Origin: Chromobotia macracanthus
Lineage: Eukaryota > Chordata > Actinopteri > Cypriniformes > Botiidae
Reading direction: 5' to 3'
Assembly: GCA_036877525.1 (NCBI GenBank)
Contig: JAZGTH010000099.1
Coordinates: 372,001 to 436,000 of the forward strand
DNA: 64,000 bases
Under the pieces are notes generated by a model. It was not told where the DNA came from, did no database searches, and worked only from the letters and a program-made list of their open reading frames with translations. Shown here piece by piece: positions 56,360 through 64,000 of this stretch; positions within the stretch are counted from its first letter, which is position 1, and every line of letters begins with the position of its first letter. The position numbers and the translations under genes are program-made.

Positions 56360-56586
56360 CAGGCGTGACGTGGCGTCGCGTTTGATGACGTCACACTCGT
56401 GCGCTGGGTGAGTGACAGCGCTGGATGAGCGTCGGTGAATGGGACGCTTTTCTCTCGTATAATGAAAGCCGTTTCAAGCCGCTTCCGCTCGGTCAGCACC
56501 AGCAAGAGGCGAATCCGTCCGTCTGCCCGTCACACGTCTCAAACCGTGTGCCCGCATTTATTGTGAACTTAAAGCGCGTCTCAGCT
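56360..56586 (+). promoter_or_regulatory. slc35e3: slc35e3 promoter and 5' UTR with a CRE
   Basis: TGACGTCA at 56386-56393 and a half site cgtgacgt near 56364, in CpG-containing sequence. ATGACGTCACACT is shared with the site at 56015. This suggests CREB/ATF control (inference). Confidence 0.55.
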
Positions 56587-56976
56587 ATGGCGGATCTGTT
56601 GGGAAGCAGCCGGATCATTGCGGGGCTGCTGGTCAACTTACTGTCTTCAATATGCATAGTCTTCCTCAACAAGTGGATCTATGTGCACTATGGCTTTCCC
56701 AACATGACTCTCACTCTCATTCATTTCGTGGTGACATGGCTGGGGCTCTGGATTTGTCAGAGGATGGACGTATTTTCTCCCAAGAGTTTCAGACCCTCTA
56801 AAATCATCCTGCTGGCTTTGAGTTTCTGTGGCTTTGTCGCATTTACTAATCTGTCTCTGCAGAACAACACTATAGGGACATATCAGCTGGCCAAAGTCAT
56901 GACCACACCGGTGATTATAATCATCCAGACCCTGTACTACAGAAAGACATTCTCCACAAAGATTAAACTTACACTA
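56587..56976 (+). CDS. slc35e3: slc35e3 exon 1
   Basis: Residues 1-130, MADLLGSSRIIAGLLVNLLS onward, four or more predicted helices. Donor gtaagt. Confidence 0.95.
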
Positions 56977-59448
56977 GTAAGTGCACATTCATCTGATCTT
57001 ACAAGGCCATAGTGCTTATAGATTACAAGTTCATTAGCGTATGTGCATGTAGGAAACAAAGTGTGTTGACATTTTGGTTCTGAATTTAACTAAATAAACT
57101 AAAGATTGCTGTAATGCATGAACACAATGCATGAACTCGCAGTAAATTCACATGCTGATAAAGTCAAGGTTACATGCAGATTTGTGTGTGCAAGATTATG
57201 ATTGTTAATCTGTTTTTAAAACCTGTTACACTTGTGGTTGTTTTTTAATAAACAGGTGCCGATCACTCTGGGAGTCATACTAAACTCTTATTACGATGTG
57301 AAGTTTAATCTTTTGGGAATGATCTTCGCCACACTAGGAGTTTTTGTCACTTCACTGTATCAAGTGGTGAGTAATCTAGCATTCCCTCTTTACTTGACGC
57401 AGCCTTAAAGTTTCTCACTTAATGAAAAATGTTTCATGTATCATGGACACCCTGCAGTTCCTACTCGGATGTCTCCAGTTACAAACCATGGCTGTAAATT
57501 CCATCATTAATTATTAAAATATTTATATAATTCTGTATATGATTTGCTTATGATTAGATAATGTTTCTCCTCTTGTGTTTTAGTGGGTTGGTGTCAAACA
57601 ACATGAGCTGCAGGTGAACTCTATGCAGCTACTTTATTATCAGGCACCCATGTCTTCTGCATTTCTTGTGCTTCTTGTGCCATTCTTCGAACCCCTGACC
57701 GGAGAGGGTGGTATCTTCGGTCCCTGGTCATTCCAGGCCCTGGTAAGAGAGCAGTCGAAAAAGTGCCTTTCCTTTCAGTGGATCGAGCACTCCACGAAAC
57801 TCCACCTACCCGGTAGAATTCCTGCTTACACAAACACACACCATCACAAAAAGGAGCTTGTGTCCCAGCCCAGACTGCCTGGAAAAATATTGCCTTGGAG
57901 AAACCTCTACATGTTCACTTTACATGTTATTATATGTGTACCATTACAACTGCTTATGCTTAGAGTTTAGAAATCGAACAAACTTTTAATTCTGAATATG
58001 AAACTTAACTCATCCTGCACCATTTGTGCTACATGAATGAGAACTTGAATTGTGCATCTTGTTAAGCTGAGATGGGTTATTTTTCCAAGCAGTCACAATT
58101 ACATTTTTATACACATTATTACACATTGTATTTTTGCTTGGCTGACACAAAAACAGGTGTAAAAATCTCAGACTCAGACACGTCATATCAGGAAAACAAT
58201 TTCTTTGGGGGTGGGCTCTTTTAAATTGCTTTACGACCTCATACAGTAGAAAACTCTAGCATCACCCTAGCAACCGCGTAGCAAGACTTGACAATCATCC
58301 ACAACACCCTAATAAATCTAGTGTTTTTAATAAATCTAGTCTTGCAGATTAATAGATTTCACTCATTGAAATGCTGTTATTACAATGAGAATAATTTATT
58401 TTGTTTGAGTGATTCACTATTTCTGAGTAGTTCTCAGTTGATTGGAGCATAATTTCAAGATTCTTAATGTTTTTCTCTGTATTTAGGTAATGGTCTTTCT
58501 TTCTGGACTTATTGCCTTTCTGGTTAATTTGTCCATTTATTGGATCATCGGAAACACATCACCTGTTACGTATCCTTTCTGCTTTCAGCTGTGGCTATTT
58601 AAATTTTTTTTCTCTCATTGGTACAAAACACACCCTTTAGACAAATATCTGTAATAGCAGAGCCCTCACTCCAGAGGAACATTTTGTTCTGTTTTTTAAA
58701 TCTTGTGTCAGGTTTAAAATGCAAGCAAAGAGCCATTTACACACTTGGTAAATAGTTAACATATGTTAACATATGTTAAGTTACACAGTTGGTTTATAGT
58801 GAAAGAGGAAGCAGTAAATCAGGACATATTTTAGCCCCAAGCCATACTAGAAGCATTTCATGTTTTTGAATACCCTCATTGATATCCATTCATTGAGACT
58901 TTTCCCAGTCTGACCAGCAGAGGGAGCACTTGCATTGTGTATAATTGTATTCTGTATTTCTTTTATAGGCAAGTGACGCACATCACTCAAAAACCACTAA
59001 TGTGAGCTCACACTTAAAACATAATGACCATAAAGTCTCAAATTTTGTTTTTCAACATATATGCAGAAAAATGTAGAATCATTGGTAGAGTGACTTACAC
59101 ATTCTGGAAGTGACTCAGCTTTGTAGTTGCTTTTGATCAAAGCATGTGCTAAATGAATACAGTAAGACTAAGTCCAAGTCTAAGCCTTTAAAATTGTGAC
59201 TCTGGTCTAAGTCATCATGGTGTACCAAGTTCAAAAATTCCCTTAACTTTCCTTTTCAAAGCTATAACATGTTTGGACACTTCAAGTTCTGCATCACATT
59301 ACTGGGGGGCTACATGCTCTTCCAGGACCCTCTGTCTTTAAATCAAGGTCTGGGAATCCTTTGTACCCTCTGTGGCATTCTGGCATACACCCACTTCAAA
59401 CTGGCAGAGCAGGAGGCGGGCAAAAGCAAGCTCACCCAAAGGCCATAG
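56587..59448 (+). CDS. slc35e3: slc35e3, complete, 5 coding exons, 309 residues
   Basis: Solute carrier 35 E3, an orphan member of the nucleotide-sugar/triose-phosphate transporter branch of the drug/metabolite-transporter superfamily, probably a Golgi or ER multi-pass protein with about 10 helices; its substrate is not known. Exons: 56587-56976, 57256-57366, 57584-57742, 58487-58569, 59262-59448. The join is open and 309 residues long (human 313). TPT-type features are NKWIYVHYGFPNMTLTLIHF, NNTIGTYQLAKVMTTPVI, the helix AFLVNLSIYWIIGNTSPVTY and the end KFCITLLGGYMLFQDPLSLN. The start at 56587 has G at -3 and G at +4. An upstream in-frame ATG at 56425 has weak context. Intron 4 has U12-type ends. 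AATAAA lies near 59653 and 59770. Confidence 0.95.
57256..57366 (+). CDS. slc35e3: slc35e3 exon 2
   Basis: Residues 131-167, VPITLGVILNSYYDVKFNLL and FATLGVFVTSLYQV. Acceptor ataaacag, donor gtgagt. Confidence 0.95.
57584..57742 (+). CDS. slc35e3: slc35e3 exon 3
   Basis: Residues 168-220, WVGVKQHELQVNSMQLLYYQ and APMSSAFLVLLVPFFEP. Donor gtaaga. Confidence 0.95.
58230..58325 (+). repeat. CTAGCAAC-type fish repeat
   Basis: actctagcatcaccctagca and accgcgtagcaagac, with caccctaataaatctag. In slc35e3 intron 3; related to the copy at 32.4 kb. Confidence 0.6.
58487..58569 (+). CDS. slc35e3: slc35e3 exon 4
   Basis: VMVFLSGLIAFLVNLSIYWI and IGNTSPV. The donor is AC|gtatcctt, a perfect U12 5' splice site. 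Confidence 0.94.
59262..59448 (+). CDS. slc35e3: slc35e3 exon 5 and stop
   Basis: YNMFGHFKFCITLLGGYMLF, then CGILAYTHFKLAEQEAG to TQRP-stop. Preceded by tcccttaac, a U12 branch-like motif 15 nt before the acceptor. Confidence 0.95.
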
Positions 59449-61130
59449 GCCAGCTGACCAGCCAATCATCAGTTAAGCCAGAGATCAGTGCCTGATGTTC
59501 AGTGTAAAGGAACAGATAGCAATGGCTTCTTTACAGGAGAATGAAGACTAACCAATCATAGTGGATGGATGTAGATTTAAGCTGTAGAATGAACCACACT
59601 AGAGTTTCTTATTAAACAGTTTTAGTTTTTGTATTTCAAGTATTAAATCTTGCAATAAACTTGTTGGAGGTGACCGTGTGCAAGAAAAACGCTGAATTTC
59701 CAGACGCATTTCTTTGTAAATTTTAAAGGTTTTATTTAATGTTGTAAAATTTTCATATGCTGTGTACCACAATAAAACAGTTCAGAGAAAGTAAACTTTA
59801 ACTTCTGGACTTTCCAGAACCAAACACAATTACATCAAATTGCTGTTTTCATATTATAACACAGTAGACAGCAGCTCCTAATTTGTCCACTTTAGATGTT
59901 ATTTTATATTGAGTCACAACATTTACAATGCTGGTGCCTGTTTGGCAAACAAACACTCAATGATATTTACTGTCTGTAAAACAGGTCAATTATTTGTCTA
60001 TGCTGCTAAACTCAACATGTTTTTCTTCTTTCTCAATGTGTAACTTGAGCATTAGTCCCACTCCAAAGTCCTTTTAACTTTCTGTATGAATTTTATCCTC
60101 AACCCACAATGACAAAATGTGAGTCTCAAAGAGGATGTGGTAAAGAAAATGCTGATGTAACGCATGTTGTTCAAGTAAAAGCACATTTGTTTGTGGTTCA
60201 GGGAAAAGTTTTTATATGAGATTTATATAAGGTAAAATAACGTGTGCAGATTAAGCACAAATTTAAATAGTAAAATAGTATTACAAAACTTCTGCATATC
60301 AGCTGGCCAAATCATTTTTGACATCTATAATCTATATTACCTGATATAATAGGAATGATTAAAAGCTGTTACTACTTTTAAAGTCTAGCCATTTAAGACT
60401 TTGATATAAACACTTTAAACATAATCTACCCATAGATTAATCAAATAAATGACTTTTCTGTAATGATGTTAGTGGTCCATTGGTCCATGGGATTTCCTCA
60501 TTATTATAGACCTACAAGCCCAAACATGTTGAGTTTAAAGGAACATGTTGTACTAAAATAAACTCTGAGTCATTGTCTCTGGGCTTTAAAGAGCAGATCA
60601 TGCCACAGAAGCAGAAAGGGACATGTTTTGTACAACAATGTGTATGTATATGAGTAAGGTGTGGGGTTTCAGCCAGTAAACAAAACCTACCCTAACTGTG
60701 TAGTTATCCACAGCTAAAAAGAAAAGCATTAACAGTGATGTACAAGGGTCATGTCATGGCAACAGAATTGTTATCTGATGTGGATTTAGGCATTGATATT
60801 TTCACACCATGTGTATTCTGAGCGTGGCTGCTGATAAGCGACTCCCAAAACTGTCCTGTGGTCAGCAGAAGAAAACCCCATCAGCATTATTCATCAAAAC
60901 AAGAGACATCTTTTATTCATTAACTAGAGCTCTTGATTAAACAAGGGTGCTTAATATCATAATGTGATCTTTAATAACACAGTTACTGCATGCAGGCATG
61001 GAAAAACCTGCTCATCCTTTACTCTGCCCAATGTAGAAATGTCATGAACACGAAGACGCAGAAAGCCAGTGAGATTTTCTGTAAATAAAGCAACAATGTA
61101 ATATTTCATCGTTTCTAAAGCGGCGATGCA
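59449..61130. other. slc35e3 3' UTR and intergenic sequence
   Basis: AATAAA signals at about 59653 and 59770 end slc35e3. After that, 1.3 kb with no gene or clear repeat. cacaatgacaaaatgtga near 60110 may be an old Tc1-like end. Confidence 0.55.
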
Positions 61131-61560
61131 GTTAACGTGCAGTATTAATAAAGCTAAACTCGCGCGTCTCGTGATGTTTACACCGCGCGCCCGGTCGCAC
61201 GTGCTGCCGCGGCTACGTAATATCAGAGCCACGTCAGCAGAGGGCGCGCGACGTCGCGCACGCAACGGCCCGCAGCAGGTAAGACGCTACGAGCGCGTCC
61301 AGCTTTACCGTCCGTCGCGTTTCTGGTTTTAATCGCGTATGTGCTGCCGCGCGTCGTACGGTCACGTCGTGAACGCGTCCGGTACGGAACGTGAACTTCG
61401 TCCGGTGCTTTAAACGGCCGTGTAGTCGCGCATAATAACCCGTTTCGGTTAGCGGGAGGCGCGGCCTACCGAAGCCTCGGGTTTTCCTGAGCGCTTACGG
61501 CGGGAAAGAATCATCCAGGAGCGGCGCGCGCGCGTGTGGTTTATAACTTTAACGATGGCT
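61130..61560 (+). promoter_or_regulatory. mdm2: mdm2 P1 promoter, CpG-rich, with non-coding exon 1
   Basis: A dense CpG stretch (gcgcgcgacgtcgcgcacgc, gtcgcgtttc) in an otherwise AT-rich window. A strong donor cagcag|gtaaga lies at 61279, so exon 1 of the P1 transcript likely ends at 61278. The transcription start is not defined. Overlapping ORFs on both strands are fortuitous. Confidence 0.7.
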
Positions 61561-62253
61561 TAGTGCTTGTTGTTTGAATTTGCAATGATTCATTTTGCCG
61601 ATGAATCCTTTTCGTTTTTTATCTAAAGCGAAATGCTCTGTAAATAAACAAACAAGTAAATAAATGTATAGACGTATACGGAAACCTAGCATATATAGTC
61701 TGCAAAGTAGAAAATGGGCTCCAATACTAATGGTTTACTGTTAAATACCACACTTATATTTTACTTATATTTAAACATGGCTGAACATACAGTACTGTCA
61801 AAGTAAGACTCAGTTTCTTCAGCCGTATGATCACGTAAAGGCAAGTGTCACATCACATCGTTTCGTCTACATTTGCACGTCCATCCGTTTTCCTGTTACC
61901 TCCGAGGGCATTAGTAATTGTCGATCCAGGTTTTACGTAAATTACACGCAGCTGTTTTGAATAAAAATATTCCCAGGAATAAAGAGGAGATTCCCGCGGT
62001 TGTATTGAAAACAAACCCGATACTTTGTGTGTGTGTACTGTTTATAGTGTGCAAATATTAAACGCAACCACGTAAACAATCGTAGTCCGGAGACAGTTTA
62101 TGGGTTGAACTCCGTCCGTCCGGGTCACCTGCGGCGTTTGATTGATATTATTTGGGCGATTATAATCCACGAGAATCATCGCTTTGATCCAAACCATCCG
62201 TTACTTCACCTGTTACCCGGCGGAGTTCAGCCGGCAGCTGGGCGGGGGTAGTG

Positions 62254-62273
62254 AGACATGCCCGGACATGATC
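62254..62273 (+). promoter_or_regulatory. mdm2: p53 response element 1 of mdm2 P2
   Basis: agacatgcccggacatgatc: two RRRCWWGYYY half sites with no spacer, 10/10 and 9/10. In vertebrates the mdm2 P2 promoter in intron 1 is p53-induced. Confidence 0.85.
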
Positions 62274-62324
62274 GTAGAGAGGCGGGGAAAATGAGACTCA
62301 TGCGCCGCTGGAGCGTCTGGACCC

Positions 62325-62344
62325 GGTCATGCTTTGACATGTCA
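62325..62344 (+). promoter_or_regulatory. mdm2: p53 response element 2 of mdm2 P2 (weaker)
   Basis: ggtcatgctttgacatgtca: half sites of 9/10 and 8/10 with no spacer. A lone half site tgacatgcct (9/10) follows at 62388-62397. Confidence 0.65.
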
Positions 62345-62406
62345 GCGCTCAGCCCGCCCAGATGATCTGCCCGCTGGACTCTAGCCCTGACATGCCTGCC
62401 TGTGGG

Positions 62407-62414
62407 TATTTAAA
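62407..62414 (+). promoter_or_regulatory. mdm2: TATA-like box of mdm2 P2
   Basis: tatttaaa, 134 bp after the p53 element. Transcription would start near 62440. ACAG|gtacat at 62519/62520 is a possible exon 1b donor. Confidence 0.6.
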
Positions 62415-62613
62415 GCATAGCCCGACCGTCAGCCGGCTCCCACTCACAGACCGAGCTCAGGCACTTTATGTACAGCTACAGAGTATTTATAGTATAGCCA
62501 TTTACCTCCATTTGTACAGGTACATTGTCTTTCTGGATTTAGCTCCTTTGCTGAATTGCGTTCATAGCTTGTTTCTAACTTCAATGTCTGTTTCCACAGA
62601 TATCTTCAGCGAT

Positions 62614-62673
62614 ATGGCAACAGAAAGTTGTTTAAGCAGTTCTCAGATCAGCAAGGTCGACAATGAAAAACTG
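62614..62673 (+). CDS. mdm2: mdm2 coding exon 1
   Basis: Acceptor tttccacag at 62599 with a 14-nt 5' UTR (62600-62613). Codes residues 1-20. Donor gtaatt. Confidence 0.93.
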
Positions 62674-63707
62674 GTAATTGAACGTTTGGAGTGGCGCATT
62701 GGTGCATGTCAGTGTTTGTGCGGCTTGAAATGACTTTGAGTTTCATGTGCTGCCACTTTCTCAGGTGAGACCCAAAGTGCAGCTGAAAAGCCTGTTACAG
62801 GATGCAGGTGCAGACAAGGATGTTTTCACCATGAAGGAGGTGAGGGAGTACACATGTACTGCACTGATAACTGTGACATAATGAACTTAAGCTGAGAAAG
62901 GTCATGCCATGTGTATTGTGCTATAGCATTTCAGTTTGCTGTTATAACTGTTGTTCAGTGTCATTTCTTGAAATATTGGTGAATATTTTTGTATATTATT
63001 TTTCTTCTGTATATGTAAGAGCTTATGACAAAATGACTTGATTGGCTTTTCATGTGTTGCTCTTCATTTGTGTGTCTTGCCAGAAAAAGAAAGCTCTCTC
63101 TGTAGACTTTATTAGTGGTGTTTGCTTAAAGAAACAACAGATGTATGACTGGAACATGGCATAGGTCTGGTTTTATATATAAAACAGAATATCACAGTCT
63201 TTGGGATGGACTCTTTTGACTTGGATCAATAAACAGCTACTCAGAACATGCCAGCAATTACATAGCAATGCCCTGACAACCACTCACAACATTGTTGTCA
63301 TAGTTTGCAGTAATCTACTTATGTGTGTCATTTTGATCTTGATGGTTAAAACAATGCTAAATATTTTCATCTGTTGTCAACAACTGAAGTGTGATGAAAT
63401 GAGTCAGTTTCTCTTTGGGTGGAATTTGTGGTTGCTTTGTGGTGTCTGACTAACAGGAAAGTGTTACTCATCTGTGTTTTATATTTGAGTAGGACCCCGA
63501 TCTTCATCCTTGCAGCAGGAACCGTAGTTTAACTTTGCATCTTCTTAATAGCTTTTGTTTTCTTCATGTTTAGGTAATGTTTTATTTGGGGAAGTATATC
63601 ATGAGCAAGGAGCTGTATGATAAGCAGCAGCAGCACATCGTTCACTGTGGAGAAGATGCTCTCGGTGCCATCCTGGGGGTGAACAGCTTCTCAGTCAAAG
63701 AGCCGAG
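62614..63707 (+). CDS. mdm2: mdm2, first three coding exons, 3' end outside window
   Basis: E3 ubiquitin ligase that binds and degrades p53. Exons: 62614-62673, 62765-62839, 63574-63707. The start ATG has G at -3 and G at +4. 89 complete residues are read: MATESCLSSSQISKVDNEKL, VRPKVQLKSLLQDAGADKDV, FTMKEVMFYLGKYIMSKELY, DKQQQHIVHCGEDALGAILG, VNSFSVKEP plus two bases of Arg. This is most of the SWIB-fold p53-binding domain; the acidic, zinc-finger and RING parts are beyond the window. Pocket residues matching human L57, G58, I61, M62, Y67 and Q72 are kept; the human L54 position is Met, as in MDMX. The 75- and 134-nt exon lengths equal those of human exons 3 and 4, from memory. Confidence 0.96.
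62765..62839 (+). CDS. mdm2: mdm2 coding exon 2
   Basis: VRPKVQLKSLLQDAGADKDV then FTMKE. Acceptor tttctcag, donor gtgagg. Confidence 0.95.
62840..63573. other. mdm2 intron 3, with a CTAGCAAC-type fragment
   Basis: cagctactcagaacatgcca, gcaattacatagcaatgccc, near 63225-63300, is a decayed fish repeat. Nothing else was seen. Confidence 0.55.
63574..63707 (+). CDS. mdm2: mdm2 coding exon 3
   Basis: VMFYLGKYIMSKELYDKQQQ to SFSVKEP and AG of Arg. Acceptor catgtttag, donor gtttgg. Confidence 0.95.
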
Positions 63708-64000
63708 GTTTGGACTTTACTACTAATAGCCCGTGAGATTGAAGGGTGGGGTTGTAGAGCAACAGGTGGCTGCTTCCTGACATTTGAAACCTCCAGCTCT
63801 GAATGAAGCTGCTCCAAATGTTTTGCACATTTAGGCCACATGTTGGAAAAGTATAAATGACAGTGTGATATGTGATTAAACATTAGGTGGCATCTGTAAA
63901 CAAGTGAGGTTTTCTAAGAACCTTTTTGTTGTTTATTATTCTAAGTATTTAAAAAATTACTCTTAACTAGCTGTTCTGAAGGTGATTTGTGGTGATACAA
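63708..64000. other. mdm2 intron, cut by window end
   Basis: Start of the intron after coding exon 3; no feature seen. Confidence 0.6.

Noticed and set aside
60957..61332. ORFs on both strands over the mdm2 CpG-rich region, possible divergent gene
   Set aside because: Explained by high CpG content with few stops; no homology recognised, and the strong + strand donor at 61279 fits mdm2 exon 1.
62362..62613. In-frame 84-codon extension upstream of the mdm2 ATG
   Set aside because: It runs through the P2 promoter, TATA-like box and a good splice acceptor, so it is intronic/promoter sequence; the start at 62614 fits the family.
1..64000. Bacterial-type systems, CRISPR, viral insertions or toxin genes
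   Set aside because: No such protein motifs, arrays or long intronless ORFs seen; the window is ordinary vertebrate chromosomal DNA.

Overview
The window is a piece of a teleost fish chromosome, most likely from a cyprinid or close relative. The evidence is vertebrate-type intron/exon structure with GT-AG borders, fish-specific interspersed repeats (a tRNA-like-tailed repeat, a GTCCCCA repeat with (GT)n ends, Tc1-like and hAT-like remnants, CTAGCAAC repeats), and proteins close to those of fish and mammals. It holds no prokaryotic operons, CRISPR arrays, phage or plasmid parts. Four protein-coding genes were found, all on the + strand, and reconstructed exon by exon from splice sites, reading phase and protein family knowledge.

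1-43.9 kb: the 3' two thirds of magi2 (MAGI2/S-SCAM), from the second WW domain through PDZ1-PDZ5 to the C-terminus. The PDZ0, guanylate-kinase and WW1 exons lie upstream of the window. Introns are large (one is about 11.9 kb) and carry most of the repeats. Two cassette exons (132 and 42 nt) keep the frame. A third optional exon (89 nt) makes the last exon be read in a second frame, giving a short alternative C-terminus.

43.9-46.1 kb: a gap between magi2 and nup107 with a 42-bp minisatellite and a Tc1-like terminal remnant. 46.15-54.9 kb: complete nup107 (26 coding exons, 917 residues), a scaffold nucleoporin of the Y-complex. 56.6-59.4 kb: complete slc35e3 (5 coding exons, 309 residues), an orphan drug/metabolite-transporter-superfamily carrier. 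61.1 kb to the end: the 5' part of mdm2, with a CpG-rich P1 promoter/exon 1, an internal P2 promoter carrying p53 response elements and a TATA-like box, and the first three coding exons (most of the p53-binding domain).

NUP107-SLC35E3-MDM2 is the same order and orientation as on human 12q15. The magi2 neighbour is different (human MAGI2 is on chromosome 7), so a rearrangement boundary probably lies between magi2 and nup107. The genes are functionally unrelated: a synaptic/junction scaffold, a pore scaffold, a transporter and the p53 E3 ligase. The most interesting signals are dual-frame use of the last magi2 exon, two U12-type (minor spliceosome) introns in nup107 and slc35e3, the p53-element cluster in mdm2, and a triple NAG splice acceptor in magi2. 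I saw no new multi-gene system.
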